Positions 32,333 through 41,227 of a stretch of DNA of 41,566 nt are shown here, piece by piece. The notes beneath the pieces were generated by a model, which saw nothing but the letters and a program-made list of their open reading frames with translations, searched no databases and was not told where the DNA came from. Positions within the stretch are counted from its first letter, which is position 1. Every line of letters starts with the position of its first letter. Made by a program: the position numbers and the translations under genes. The stretch comes from Oscillospiraceae bacterium (GTDB lineage Bacteria > Bacillota > Clostridia > Oscillospirales > CAG-272). The stretch lies in assembly GCA_015063955.1 (NCBI GenBank), contig SVTD01000011.1, positions 1 to 41,566 of the forward strand. The letters are read 5' to 3'.

Positions 32333-34168
32333 ATGTGCGGATTTGTTGGATTTACAGGTAATATCGTCAACCGCGCGGAAATTCTCCGCAAAATGGCTGA
32401 CAGGATCATACACCGTGGCCCCGATATGGAGGGCTACCACGTTTCAGGCGAGGGAGAGTTCGATTCTGTTGCTCTCGGCTTTCGCCGTCTTTCCATCATC
32501 GACCTTGCCGACGGCGCTCAGCCTATGTACAACGAGGACAGAACTGTAGTTTCCGTTTTCAACGGCGAGATCTACAACTTTATGGACATCCGCCACGAGC
32601 TTATCGCCAAGGGCCACGTTTTTAAAACCAAGTGCGACTCTGAGGTAATCGTTCACGGCTATGAGGAGTACGGCACCGCCCTTGCTTCAAAGCTTCGCGG
32701 AATGTTTGCATTTGCCGTTTGGGATACGAGAACGAACTCCCTTTACGGCGCCCGCGACTACTTCGGCATCAAGCCCTATTACTATACGAAAACACCCTCC
32801 GGCCTCGTTTTCGGCTCTGAGATCAAGAGCTTTCTTGAGCATCCCGATTTTCGCCGCGAGGTGAATCCCGAGGCCCTTCGCCCCTATCTTACCTTCCAGT
32901 ACAGCGCAATGGAGGAGACCTTCTTTAAGGGCACCTTCAAGCTTCCCGCCGCTCACTGGTTTACGTACAAGAACGGTGAGATGCACGTTGAGCGCTACTG
33001 GGACGTTGATTTTTCAAAGAAAACAAGCCTTTCCTACAACGAAAGCGCAGAGGAGATCGACCGCCGAGTGCGCGAATCCGTTGCGGCTCACCGTATCAGC
33101 GACGTTAAGGTTGGCTCCTTCCTTTCCGGCGGCGTAGACTCCAGCTATATCACCGCCTGCCTTATGCCCAACGAGACCTTCTCCGTAGGCTTTGAGAGCA
33201 CCGACGGCACCGCCCGCTTTGACGAGACCACCGAGGCCGCAGAGCTTTCCCGCCGTTTGGGTATCGGAAACTACTGCGATATGCTCACGAAGGAGCGCTG
33301 TCTCGAGGCTTTCGCCGATATTCAGTATCATATGGACGAGCCTCAGTCAAACCCCTCCTCCGTTCCTCTCTATTTCCTTGCAAAGCTTGCCAAGGAGCAC
33401 GTTACCGTCGTGCTTTCCGGCGAGGGTGCTGACGAGATCTACGGCGGCTACGAGTGGTACGACGAAACGAGCGCTATGAAAAAATATAAAATGATGCCCG
33501 AGTTTATCAGACGCGGCGCATCAGGCATTGCTCAGCATCTTCCCTACTTCAAGGGACACGACTTTATCATAAAGGGCAGCGGCCGCCCCGAGGATTGGTT
33601 CATAGGTCAGGCTCTTGTGTTTGATGAAAAAGAGGCTTACGATATTCTTAACCCCAAGTACCGCGTGGGCCCCACCGCTCGCGAGGTTGCAGCCCCCATT
33701 TACGACAGAGTCAAGGATCTCTCCGAGCTTGAGAAAAAGCAGTATCTTGACCTGAATTTGTGGCTCCCCGGAGACATCCTCCTGAAGGCTGACAAGATGA
33801 GCATGGCTCATTCTCTTGAGCTTCGCGTTCCTTATCTTGATCGCTTCGTTATGGAGGAGGCAGCGACTTACCCTGCATCCTATAAGATCGCAAACGACAC
33901 TAAGGCCGTTCTCCGTACTGCCGCGAACAAGACCCTTCCCGATGAATGGGCAAACAGAAAGAAGAAGGGCTTCCCCGTGCCTATCGTTCAGTGGCTTCAG
34001 GATCCTGAGTTTTCGGCAAAGGTCAAAAAAGCGTTCGAATCTGACGTTGCCGCAGAATATTTTGACCGCGACAAGCTGATCGGACTTCTCTCCGACGTTC
34101 CCCACCACCGCCGCAAGATCTGGACTGCTTATACCTTCCTCGTATGGCACTCTCAGTTCATAGGCTAA
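32333..34168 (+). CDS. asnB: Asparagine synthetase (glutamine-hydrolysing), AsnB/AsnH-like
   Basis: 611 residues. Met is followed by the nucleophile Cys2 (MCGFVGFTG), so the class II glutaminase domain is intact, with HRGPD and FNGEIYNF. The synthetase domain has the pyrophosphate loop SFLSGGVDSSYI near residue 260, SGEGADEIYGGYEWY near 363 and LRVPYLDRF. It uses glutamine and ATP to amidate a carboxylate, classically Asp to Asn. In this operon, next to a D-Asp-type ligase and aspartate racemase, it may instead amidate D-Asp in the peptidoglycan bridge, as proposed for AsnH-type enzymes of enterococci; this is inference. AGAGGT six bases upstream fixes the start. Confidence 0.9.
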   Translation: MCGFVGFTGNIVNRAEILRKMADRIIHRGPDMEGYHVSGEGEFDSVALGFRRLSIIDLADGAQPMYNEDRTVVSVFNGEIYNFMDIRHELIAKGHVFKTKCDSEVIVHGYEEYGTALASKLRGMFAFAVWDTRTNSLYGARDYFGIKPYYYTKTPSGLVFGSEIKSFLEHPDFRREVNPEALRPYLTFQYSAMEETFFKGTFKLPAAHWFTYKNGEMHVERYWDVDFSKKTSLSYNESAEEIDRRVRESVAAHRISDVKVGSFLSGGVDSSYITACLMPNETFSVGFESTDGTARFDETTEAAELSRRLGIGNYCDMLTKERCLEAFADIQYHMDEPQSNPSSVPLYFLAKLAKEHVTVVLSGEGADEIYGGYEWYDETSAMKKYKMMPEFIRRGASGIAQHLPYFKGHDFIIKGSGRPEDWFIGQALVFDEKEAYDILNPKYRVGPTAREVAAPIYDRVKDLSELEKKQYLDLNLWLPGDILLKADKMSMAHSLELRVPYLDRFVMEEAATYPASYKIANDTKAVLRTAANKTLPDEWANRKKKGFPVPIVQWLQDPEFSAKVKKAFESDVAAEYFDRDKLIGLLSDVPHHRRKIWTAYTFLVWHSQFIG

Positions 34169-34199
34169 TTTCTGCATTTGCATAAAACGAGGTGTGACA

Positions 34200-35429
34200 A
34201 TGGAAAAAAGTATAATTCCCGTATTTCTCGGTGCCGATCTTAACTGCTATAACTTTGCCCGTGCCTTTCACGAGGCTTACGGCGTTAAATCCTACGCCTT
34301 CGGCCGCTACGAGATCTCCGCTACCAAGTATTCTAAGATCATCAACTTCAAGGTAGTGCCCGATATTGACAACGAGGACACTATGCTCAGGGTTCTTTCG
34401 GCATTTGCCGAAGAACATAAGGGTGCAAAAATGTACCTTTTCGGCTGCACCGACGACTACGCGGCAATGATCATCCGCAGAAAAGCTGACCTGCCTCAGT
34501 TTATCGCCCCCTCTCCTGCAGCTGACCTCTACACTTCTATTCAGAAGAAGGCAGAGTTCTACGAGATCTGCGAAAAGTTCGGTATTCCCTACCCCGATAC
34601 GGTAGTTCTCTCCGACGTTCCCGAGGAAGGCGCTGTAACTGCAGAGGCACTTGGCTTTGAATACCCAATCGTTGTAAAGCCCTCCTCCAGCGTTGATTAC
34701 TGGAAATTCCCCTTCGACGGAATGAAAAAGGTCTATTTTGCCAAGGATCCCGCTGATACCGTTCGTATTTCGAAGGAGATCTACGCGGCAGGCTATCCCG
34801 ACCGTCTCATTCTCCAGAAGGTAGTTCCCGGCGGCGACTCCCATATGAGAGTTCTCACAGCCTTCTCCGATGAGAACGGAAAGGTTCGCGCTATGTGCCT
34901 CGGTCACACCATGATCGAGGAGCACACTCCCAAGGGCCTCGGCAACCACGCCGCCATCGTAACGGAGCCCGTCAAGAATTATGCATTTGCCGAAAATATC
35001 AAAAATATGCTTGAAGCCCTTCACTATACAGGCTTTTCAAACTTTGATATCAAGTATACCGGCGAAGGAGACGATTTCAGAGTATTTGAGATCAACCTCC
35101 GTCAGGGCAGAAGTAACTTCTACGTTACAAGCTGCGGTATGAATATCGCCCGCCTTGCCGTAGAAAAATGGAATGACGGCGGCAATGACTGCATCCTCAA
35201 CGAAAACGTCCACTTCTGGCGCTTCGTTCCCTCCGCAGTTGCCTTTGAGTACACCGAGGACAAGGCACTCGTTGAAACTGCAAAGAAGCTTAAGAAGGAG
35301 GGAAAGAGCACATCAAGCCTCCTTTACAAATATGACCTTCGTCTCAACCCCCTCCGCACTGTCTGCGTTCTCGAAATGCTCCGCAGACAAAAGAAGAAGT
35401 TCAAGACCTACTATCCCAAGAGCAATTAA
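34200..35429 (+). CDS. ATP-grasp ligase, D-aspartate-ligase-like
   Basis: 409 residues. The ATP-grasp fold is shown by FEYPIVVKPSSSVDYW (ATP-binding Lys), ILQKVVPGGDSHMRVL, and FRVFEINLRQGRSNFYVT (metal-binding E-x-N). The family joins a carboxylate and an amine through an acylphosphate. Enterococcal Aslfm, an ATP-grasp enzyme, links D-Asp to the Lys side chain of UDP-MurNAc-pentapeptide. The neighbours here, aspartate racemase, AsnB and MurE, make the same role likely. An in-frame GTG at 34194 is possible, but ATG 34200 has ACGAGG at seven bases. The substrate is inferred from context. Confidence 0.8.
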   Translation: MEKSIIPVFLGADLNCYNFARAFHEAYGVKSYAFGRYEISATKYSKIINFKVVPDIDNEDTMLRVLSAFAEEHKGAKMYLFGCTDDYAAMIIRRKADLPQFIAPSPAADLYTSIQKKAEFYEICEKFGIPYPDTVVLSDVPEEGAVTAEALGFEYPIVVKPSSSVDYWKFPFDGMKKVYFAKDPADTVRISKEIYAAGYPDRLILQKVVPGGDSHMRVLTAFSDENGKVRAMCLGHTMIEEHTPKGLGNHAAIVTEPVKNYAFAENIKNMLEALHYTGFSNFDIKYTGEGDDFRVFEINLRQGRSNFYVTSCGMNIARLAVEKWNDGGNDCILNENVHFWRFVPSAVAFEYTEDKALVETAKKLKKEGKSTSSLLYKYDLRLNPLRTVCVLEMLRRQKKKFKTYYPKSN

Positions 35430-35434
35430 ATGAA

Positions 35435-35458
35435 GAACTCCGCCTTCGGGCGGAATTC
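35435..35458 (+). other. UUCG hairpin between ATP-grasp and racemase genes
   Basis: A 10-bp stem with one mismatch and a TTCG tetraloop (35435-35444 and 35449-35458), five bases after the stop. It has no T-run. After it comes a TTCACTCTTCACTATTCACT block that looks like a repetitive intergenic filler. The hairpin may tune expression within the operon. Confidence 0.5.
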
Positions 35459-35510
35459 AACCATACCTCTTCACTCTTCACTATTCACTTTTAAAAAAGG
35501 AGTGTCCGAT

Positions 35511-36245
35511 ATGAACATCACTACCAAAAACCGCCCCCTGCTGGGCATTCTCGGAGGACTCGGCCCTATGGCAAGCGCATATTTTTATGAGCTTATCACT
35601 GCCCACACAAAAGCCTCCTGCGACCAGGATCATATCGACATCATCCTCTCCTCACGCGCCTCCACCCCCGACAGAACGGCCTTCATCACAGGCAGAAGCC
35701 TTGAAAGCCCCCTGCCCTTTATGGTTGAGGACGCAACACGCCTTGAGGTCTACGGCGCTGACGTTATCGTCATCCCCTGCAATACAGCTCACTACTTCGT
35801 TGAAGAGGTGAGAGAAAACGTTTCCGTTCCCGTACCCAGCATCATCGAGGAAACAAGCGAGCACTTAAAGCGTGCAGGCTATAAAAAGGCGGGAATAATG
35901 GCTACTGCGGGAACCGTATCGTCAGGCTCTTATCAGGTGCAGCTGAAAAAGCGGGGTCTTTCCTATGCCGTGCCCGATGAGATACATCAGCAGTATCTCC
36001 ACGAGCTTATTTACGATGACGTCAAGAGCGGAAAAGATCCCGATATCAAGAAGTTTTATAAGATAGTGGATCACTTAAAGGAAAAGGGCTGTGACAAGCT
36101 GATCCTCGGCTGTACGGAGCTTTCTCTTATCAACCGCGCCGTTGGAGGCGATCCCATTTTCTGCGATTCTCTTGAGGTCCTTGCCTACACGGCAATAAAG
36201 GCCTGCGGCAGCGACACCGTCGGCTTTTCAAAAGATTTTATTTAA
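35511..36245 (+). CDS. Aspartate/glutamate racemase family, probable aspartate racemase
   Basis: 244 residues. GILGGLGPMASAYFYELI at the start and the two catalytic cysteines in IPCNTAHYF and LGCTELSLI define cofactor-independent Asp/Glu racemases, and the GGLGPMAS opening is of the aspartate branch. It would supply D-Asp for the ATP-grasp ligase upstream. The frame is open back to 35430, but AAAAGGAG with eight-base spacing selects ATG 35511, whose product matches the family length. Confidence 0.9.
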   Translation: MNITTKNRPLLGILGGLGPMASAYFYELITAHTKASCDQDHIDIILSSRASTPDRTAFITGRSLESPLPFMVEDATRLEVYGADVIVIPCNTAHYFVEEVRENVSVPVPSIIEETSEHLKRAGYKKAGIMATAGTVSSGSYQVQLKKRGLSYAVPDEIHQQYLHELIYDDVKSGKDPDIKKFYKIVDHLKEKGCDKLILGCTELSLINRAVGGDPIFCDSLEVLAYTAIKACGSDTVGFSKDFI

Positions 36246-36257
36246 TCGGGTACAACA

Positions 36258-37718
36258 ATGAAGCTTTCAGATATTATTAAAAATATTACATATAGCGGCG
36301 AGGGAGACTGCGAGATCGAAAGGATCGAGTACAATTCCCTGAAATCCTGCCGGGGTGACCTTTTCGTATGCCTCCCCGGTGCCAAGCGTGACGGACACGA
36401 TTTTGCCTACAGCGCTTACGATAAAGGCACGAGAGCATTCCTCTGCGAGAGAAGGCTTGATCTGCCCGAGGACGCGATCCAGATAATCACCCCCGATACC
36501 CGCGCCGCCCTTGCTGTGATCGCCGCAGATTTCTACGGCCGTCCTGCAGAGCGGCTCCATCTCATTGGTATCACGGGCACAAAGGGAAAGACCACCACCG
36601 CCCTTCTCGTTGCCGCTATCCTTAACGCCGCAGGCAAGAGCTGCGCCTATATCGGCTCAAACGGCGTGATCATTAACGACAGACGTATTGAGACCGTCAA
36701 TACCACTCCCGAGAGCCTTCAGCTCCACCATTACTTTGCTCTTATGGTTGCAGAGGGTGTGGAGTATGCCGTTCTTGAGGTGTCCTCACAGGCCCTGATG
36801 CATAACAGAGTTGACGGCCTGCCCTTCGAGGTCACCGCATTTACGAATCTTTCTCCCGATCATATCGGCGAGGGAGAGCACTCGGATTTCGAGGACTATA
36901 AAAATGCGAAGAAGCGTCTTTTCGACCGCTTCGATGCAAAATGCGTGGTTTACAACGCGGATGACGAGGTAAGCGAATATATGATAAGCGGACACCGCGG
37001 ACAGAGGCTTTCCTTCTCTCTTGAGGGTGAGGCTGACCTTACGGCAACAGAGCCTATGCTTTATAGGGGGGAGACCTCTCTCGGAATTGCATTCGACTCT
37101 GTTGAGAGAGACGTTACTATCCCCGTTCGCCTTATGTCCCCCGGTGCATTCAGCGTTTACAACGGACTTTGCGCCATAGGCATCTGCAAGCAGTTCGGCG
37201 TAAGCCGTGACTTCGCCGCAAGAGTCCTCTCCCGCACACCCGTTCAGGGACGGTTTGAGATAGTTGAGGGTACTCCCGGTATCACCTTTGTTATCGACTA
37301 TTCTCACAACGGCTTCAGCCTGACAAAGGCGCTTTGCACTCTCCGTGAATATAACCCCCGGCGTATTATCTGCGTTTTCGGAAGCGTTGGCGGAAGAACT
37401 CAGTGCCGCCGAGAGGAGCTGGCAAAGGCCGCATCTGAATATGCAGACTACTCTATCATTACATCGGACAACCCCGATTTCGAGAAGCCTGAAAACGTAA
37501 TTGCCGAGATCGCCTCACATATGGGCGATGCACAGTACGAATGCATAACTGACCGTGAAGAAGCTATCAAAAAGGCCGTCTCAATGGCAAGAGTCGGAGA
37601 TATCGTCCTCTTTGCAGGCAAGGGACACGAGACCTATCAGCTTATCTGCGGCAGGAAGGTTCCCTTCTCCGAGCGAGAGATCATTGAAGAAGCCTGCGCT
37701 TCTCTCGCAATAAACTAA
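36258..37718 (+). CDS. murE: MurE, UDP-MurNAc-dipeptide:amino acid ligase, non-DAP type
   Basis: 486 residues. ITGTKGKTTTALL (near 108) is the Mur-ligase ATP loop; NTTPESLQLHHYF binds the UDP-MurNAc-dipeptide; EVSSQAL and HNGF-like YSHNGFSL complete the active site. The amino-acid selectivity motif reads SDNPD (near 416), not DNPR, the Arg-containing form that recognises meso-diaminopimelate. This points to L-lysine (or ornithine) as third residue, consistent with a D-Asp/D-Asn bridge. A second MurE elsewhere in the genome is possible. The ribosome site is weak; translation may be coupled to the racemase gene 12 bases upstream. Confidence 0.9.
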   Translation: MKLSDIIKNITYSGEGDCEIERIEYNSLKSCRGDLFVCLPGAKRDGHDFAYSAYDKGTRAFLCERRLDLPEDAIQIITPDTRAALAVIAADFYGRPAERLHLIGITGTKGKTTTALLVAAILNAAGKSCAYIGSNGVIINDRRIETVNTTPESLQLHHYFALMVAEGVEYAVLEVSSQALMHNRVDGLPFEVTAFTNLSPDHIGEGEHSDFEDYKNAKKRLFDRFDAKCVVYNADDEVSEYMISGHRGQRLSFSLEGEADLTATEPMLYRGETSLGIAFDSVERDVTIPVRLMSPGAFSVYNGLCAIGICKQFGVSRDFAARVLSRTPVQGRFEIVEGTPGITFVIDYSHNGFSLTKALCTLREYNPRRIICVFGSVGGRTQCRREELAKAASEYADYSIITSDNPDFEKPENVIAEIASHMGDAQYECITDREEAIKKAVSMARVGDIVLFAGKGHETYQLICGRKVPFSEREIIEEACASLAIN

Positions 37719-37722
37719 AGAT

Positions 37723-38502
37723 ATGAGCTTTGAAATAATCGATTTTCACACCCATCCCTTTCTCACGCCGATGACAAACATCTGCAATCATCCCGATACC
37801 TTCAATATGGATACGGACTACACCGTAAGCCTTATGAAGGAGCTTGGAGTTTCCCGCATCTGCGGCAGCGTTGCTTTTGTCGGCGAATACGGCGAAAGCT
37901 GGTGGGATAAGATAAAGCACAATAACGATGAAGCGCTGAAGCTTCGAGAGATATACGGGGATTTCTATATTCCCGGATTTCACGTTCACCCCGATTTCGT
38001 GCGGGAATCAATGGAAGAGATCGAGCGGATGCACGCCCTCGGCATCGACCTTATCGGAGAGCTCGTTCCTTACCTTGACGGCTGGGGCAGCTTTACAAAC
38101 AAGAATTTCTATGAAATTCTGAAGCTTGCCGAGGAGTATGAGATGACCCTCAGCCTTCACAGCGGCGAGGTTCCCGAGCAGGGACGGCTGGCAGAGGCGT
38201 TTCCCCGACTCAAGGTGGTGTCTGCCCACCCGGGCGAATATCACGATTTTATGCGCCACGTTGCCTGGATGCGCAAATGCGATAATTTTTATCTTGATAT
38301 TTCCGGCTACGGAGTTTTCCGCCACGGTATGCTGAGAACGGGTATTGATAAATGCGGCGCACACAAGTTTGTTTTCGGCTCGGACTACCCCACCTGCAAT
38401 CCTGCAATGTATATCGGCGCCGTCACTCTTGACCCTTCGATAAAGGACTCCGAGCGTGAGCTTATCCTCGCAGGAAACGCAAAAAGAATACTCGGACTTT
38501 AA
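37723..38502 (+). CDS. Amidohydrolase family metal-dependent hydrolase
   Basis: 259 residues. DFHTHP at the N-terminus, HVHPDF, GELVPY, LSLHSGE, VSAHPGEY and FGSDYP are the metal-ligand motifs of the amidohydrolase-2 (PF04909-type) TIM barrel in their usual order. Many members are hydrolases or decarboxylases. It starts four bases after murE, so it belongs to the peptidoglycan operon, but I cannot name its substrate. It may be a passenger or act on amide bonds of wall fragments. Confidence 0.85.
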   Translation: MSFEIIDFHTHPFLTPMTNICNHPDTFNMDTDYTVSLMKELGVSRICGSVAFVGEYGESWWDKIKHNNDEALKLREIYGDFYIPGFHVHPDFVRESMEEIERMHALGIDLIGELVPYLDGWGSFTNKNFYEILKLAEEYEMTLSLHSGEVPEQGRLAEAFPRLKVVSAHPGEYHDFMRHVAWMRKCDNFYLDISGYGVFRHGMLRTGIDKCGAHKFVFGSDYPTCNPAMYIGAVTLDPSIKDSERELILAGNAKRILGL

Positions 38503-38538
38503 AAAAGGAATCCGCCCGGGCGGGCGGATTCCTTTTTT
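38501..38538. terminator. Bidirectional terminator of the peptidoglycan operon
   Basis: Perfect 17-bp stem (38501-38517 and 38522-38538, loop GGGC) with A6/T6 ends; the left arm overlaps the stop codon of the amidohydrolase gene. A second small hairpin, ATTTGCG/CGCAAAT (38540-38546 and 38551-38557), touches the stop of the convergent membrane-protein gene. Confidence 0.92.
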
Positions 38539-38556
38539 GATTTGCGACAGCGCAAA

Positions 38557-39090
38557 TTATATTTTTATTTTCATTCTCTGTCTCAGCTTATTCATATAAT
38601 ATGAAATAAACACGGTGAGGGAGTAATCGAAAATGACGAAAAATACGTTGCCCGCGAGATACACGAGAGCGTTGAACGCCACCCACTCCTCCTGTATACC
38701 CATAACGAACCTTGCAAGGATGAGGCAAAGGGTAAGCATTACGTTGAAGGCACCGAGCTTTGCCGCCCATGAGGGGACCTTCGGAAGCCTTTCAAAATAA
38801 GCTTTGAGGATGGGGTATATTCCGCCGAGGGCTATATATTCCAGCGCAACGAATTTATCCGGCAAAAGAAGCAAGGACAACGCTCCCGTAGTTGCGCACA
38901 CGAGCCAGGGCCAGATACCCCGAAGCTCAATGACCGCAAAGGCGCAGAACAGCGCGCCTGCAACTACGGCGCAAAGGTCAAACACTCCAGTAAGGGCGCC
39001 GGCATACATAAAAACGAATGAAAGCGCCGAAAGCAGGGCGCTGACAGCAAGACGCTTTGCCCTGACAAAGCTTTTTGATTCCTTTTTCAT
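38557..39090 (-). CDS. Small polytopic membrane protein, ECF S-component-like topology
   Basis: 177 residues from ATG 39090, one base after the stop of the DnaJ-like gene (TGATATG), so translation is probably by re-initiation; no ribosome site is visible. Five to six hydrophobic helices with RAKRLAVSALLSALSFVFMY at the start. The topology resembles ECF S-components, but no family motif is certain. It forms a fixed-looking trio with DUF5685 and the J-domain protein. Confidence 0.65.
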   Translation of the reverse strand: MKKESKSFVRAKRLAVSALLSALSFVFMYAGALTGVFDLCAVVAGALFCAFAVIELRGIWPWLVCATTGALSLLLLPDKFVALEYIALGGIYPILKAYFERLPKVPSWAAKLGAFNVMLTLCLILARFVMGIQEEWVAFNALVYLAGNVFFVIFDYSLTVFISYYMNKLRQRMKIKI

Positions 39091-39091
39091 A

Positions 39092-39715
39092 TCAGCAGCA
39101 GCGGATAAAGTCGCCGCCCATAAGCTCACAGCAGCAGTCAAGGCACCAGAGAGTCTGGCAAACGGAGCACATATCCACGCCGCCGGAGCTGCTCGTGGTA
39201 TTATAGGGTGAGCCGTAGCCGTAGCTGTAGCCTGAGGCTACGCGGGAGAGCTGCTCCTTTGCGTTTCTGTATTCGGGGTTCTGAGGGTCCATATAGCATG
39301 CGGTTTCAATATGCTTCTGAGCCTCAAAAACGTGACCTCTCTGAGCAAGGACGCAAGCCTTGAGGAAGTTCCATTCAGCTCCGCGGTCGGCGCTGGACAT
39401 GGAATCAAGTCTGATCTCAGCCTCAGAATAGCGACGCTGATTTATAAGGGAGCGGATCTCCAGAAATCTGGGATCGCTGCTTCCGGAGCCGTAGGAGGAG
39501 GAAGAGGACGAGGAGCTCTTTCCGCTGCGCTCATTCTGTATGCGCTCGTAAGCCTCGTTGATCTCCTTCATTTTTTCGCCTGCAAGCTCCGCAAGATTGG
39601 GATCCTGCTGATAGTTGTCGGGATGATATTTTCTCGCAAGATCGCGGTATGCTTTTTTTATTTCATCGTCTGTGGCATCTCTTGAGACGCCGAGGACGGA
39701 ATAGGGATCCTTCAT
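39092..39715 (-). CDS. J-domain (DnaJ-like) protein with cysteine-cluster tail
   Basis: 207 residues. Residues 1-70 are a complete J domain ([20 protein letters not shown], then the HPD motif in KYHPDN), which activates Hsp70/DnaK ATPase. A Ser-rich linker ([16 protein letters not shown]) and TPR-like helices follow. The last 25 residues hold eight Cys, including DCCCE and a final CC. This recalls, by layout only, the cysteine-string J proteins of animals, which are lipidated on such strings. There is no G/F or zinc-finger region of classical DnaJ. Its ATG overlaps the DUF5685 stop (ATGA), so the two proteins are probably functionally tied. Confidence 0.88.
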   Translation of the reverse strand: MKDPYSVLGVSRDATDDEIKKAYRDLARKYHPDNYQQDPNLAELAGEKMKEINEAYERIQNERSGKSSSSSSSSYGSGSSDPRFLEIRSLINQRRYSEAEIRLDSMSSADRGAEWNFLKACVLAQRGHVFEAQKHIETACYMDPQNPEYRNAKEQLSRVASGYSYGYGSPYNTTSSSGGVDMCSVCQTLWCLDCCCELMGGDFIRCC

Positions 39716-40584
39716 ATTACTGACCCATCCTTATTTCGTATGTTTTCGTTGCTTTTATTAAATATCCGGTCGGCTTCCTTTGGCAGACCTTCATAAATTA
39801 TGTTGCATATAAGCTCTCTCAGCTCAGTCATGCCCTCAAAATCCATAAGATTTATGCAGGACTCAGCCCGCTTCAACTCAAGGCGTACAGCAGTTGAAAG
39901 AGATTCGGGAGATATAGGCTCAAGGTTTAAGGGGTTATAATTGTTTTTCTTTCGGTCCTTTTCCATATCGTCTGCCGCGTCCAGCACGTAGACCGTGCGT
40001 CCGATGGAGTGACCGAGGGAGGCGGCGATTGCCCTTTCGCTCCCGGAAAGTCCGTGGGAGAAGACTACGGAAAGTACCCTTCCGAAGCAGTCAGCCGCAG
40101 AATCTACAGAAGTGCATTTTTCCTTTTCAAGGGCGGAGAGCTGAGAAAGGCCTTCCATTATCTCAAAAGCAGGTAAGGTGCTGTCAAACCTCAGGGCTTT
40201 TTTTGCCATCCCCGAGGCTGCGGGCCAGAGAAGACGGGGAGGGAGCTTTGAAAGTCCGGATGAATCGCTGATGTCGTCTCTCACCTTTTCGCGGGTAAGG
40301 ATAGCGGCAGCAGCGGCACAGTAGGCAAGGGTTGGATTGTCCTCCATAATAGGGCGGCGCCTGAGAGGGGAGGCGGCACAACGGGTGACGGATACCTTCA
40401 TCTGCTGTTTTTCAAGAACCAGACGTACAGCGGCAAGAAAAGCAAAGTCGTATGAGAGAGTAAGGCGTGAAGCACAGCCGGTGCAGCGACCCATAGAGCG
40501 GCAAAGGCCGCAGTATATTGCCCTGTAAAGCTCGTGCTCACGGACTCTGAGGTCAGGCACGAAGGGCTTGATATAACCAAACAT
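39712..40584 (-). CDS. DUF5685 family protein (copy 2)
   Basis: 290 residues, [20 protein letters not shown] at the start, then YCGLCRSMG near 28, [19 protein letters not shown] and [18 protein letters not shown]. These blocks align with the copy at 26983-27861. Helical throughout; the two Asp-rich motifs resemble those of isoprenyl diphosphate synthases, which is inference. GGAGGT six bases upstream supports the start. First gene of a three-gene operon with the J-domain and membrane proteins. Confidence 0.82.
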   Translation of the reverse strand: MFGYIKPFVPDLRVREHELYRAIYCGLCRSMGRCTGCASRLTLSYDFAFLAAVRLVLEKQQMKVSVTRCAASPLRRRPIMEDNPTLAYCAAAAAILTREKVRDDISDSSGLSKLPPRLLWPAASGMAKKALRFDSTLPAFEIMEGLSQLSALEKEKCTSVDSAADCFGRVLSVVFSHGLSGSERAIAASLGHSIGRTVYVLDAADDMEKDRKKNNYNPLNLEPISPESLSTAVRLELKRAESCINLMDFEGMTELRELICNIIYEGLPKEADRIFNKSNENIRNKDGSVI

Positions 40585-40607
40585 ACCGATACCTCCGCAA
40601 ATTTACC

Positions 40608-40635
40608 ATTCTATATTACCGCGAAACCTTGTAAA
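40608..40635 (-). promoter_or_regulatory. Possible promoter of the DUF5685/DnaJ operon
   Basis: Minus-strand TTTACA (40635-40630), 16-base spacer, TAGAAT (40613-40608). Both boxes deviate from consensus. Confidence 0.45.
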
Positions 40636-40702
40636 ATACAATAAACATTCTGTAAATTGTGAAAACACATAAAAAATAAATGATAAAATTGTAAAAAACT
40701 AC

Positions 40703-40731
40703 TTGACAATCGAATTCGGGTGTGATATTAT
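40703..40731 (+). promoter_or_regulatory. Promoter of the tRNA operon
   Basis: TTGACA (40703-40708), 17-base spacer, TATTAT (40726-40731), 21 bases before the first tRNA. Confidence 0.88.
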
Positions 40732-40750
40732 ATTTAGGCTGACAAGCGAG

Positions 40751-40826
<76 letters not shown>

Positions 40827-40829
40827 AAT

Positions 40830-40906
40830 GTGCCCTTAGCTCAGCCGGATAGAGCAACTGCCTTCTAAGCAGTAGGTCGCAGGTTCGAATCCTGCAGGGC
40901 ACGCCA
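40830..40906 (+). tRNA. tRNA-Arg (anticodon TCT)
   Basis: Acceptor arms GTGCCCT/AGGGCAC, anticodon stem ACTGC/GCAGT with loop CTTCTAA, T-loop TTCGAAT, encoded CCA. Three bases after tRNA-Gly. Confidence 0.96.
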
Positions 40907-40929
40907 CTTTAATTTAATATTTATGGTAT

Positions 40930-41007
40930 GGTGGGCGTAGCTCAGTTGGTTAGAGCGTCAGGTTGTGGCCCTGAAGGCCGTGGGTTCGACTCCCATCGCT
41001 CACCCCA
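40930..41007 (+). tRNA. tRNA-His (anticodon GTG)
   Basis: Acceptor arms GTGGGCG/CGCTCAC with one G-U pair, anticodon stem TCAGG/CCTGA with loop TTGTGGC. G at 40930 is the extra G-1 that pairs with C at 41004, the identity element of tRNA-His. CCA is encoded. Confidence 0.95.
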
Positions 41008-41050
41008 AAAAAGAAGTAACTTTTGTTTACCAAAAGTTACTTCTTTTTTT
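41007..41050 (+). terminator. Terminator of the tRNA operon
   Basis: 18-bp stem (41007-41024 and 41032-41049, loop of seven) ending in T7. It starts at the CCA end of tRNA-His. Confidence 0.9.
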
Positions 41051-41052
41051 AT

Positions 41053-41227
41053 CCAAGCCGCAGGCTTGGCATATCATCACGACGCAGTCGTGTATATCAT
41101 CAGCCCCTTTGGGGCTGTATCTCATCACGCGTCAGCGTGCATCCCCCTGCGGCCTGATGAGATGCAACACTGCGTGTTGATGATATGCAATTCCTACGGA
41201 ATTGATGATATACAAGGCTTCGCCTTG
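41053..41227. repeat. Array of seven-odd short hairpins with ATATCATCA-type spacers
   Basis: Hairpins of 5-7 bp with 3-4 base loops at 41053-41069, 41078-41092, 41101-41117, 41126-41139, then 41165-41179, 41188-41204 and 41213-41227. The first four are separated by ATATCATCA-like spacers, the last three by the inverted form TGATGATAT, so the whole array is itself a rough inverted repeat centred near 41150. Stem sequences all differ. It lies between the tRNA terminator and an S23-like gene. I remember similar TATCATCA hairpin strings from other gut clostridia. Confidence 0.75.

Noticed and set aside
41053..41227. CRISPR array, suggested by regularly spaced short repeats
   Set aside because: Repeats of 5-7 bp stems differ in sequence, the common spacer-like string is only about 9 bases and flips orientation in the middle. 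No direct repeat of 23 or more bases exists here or elsewhere in the window.
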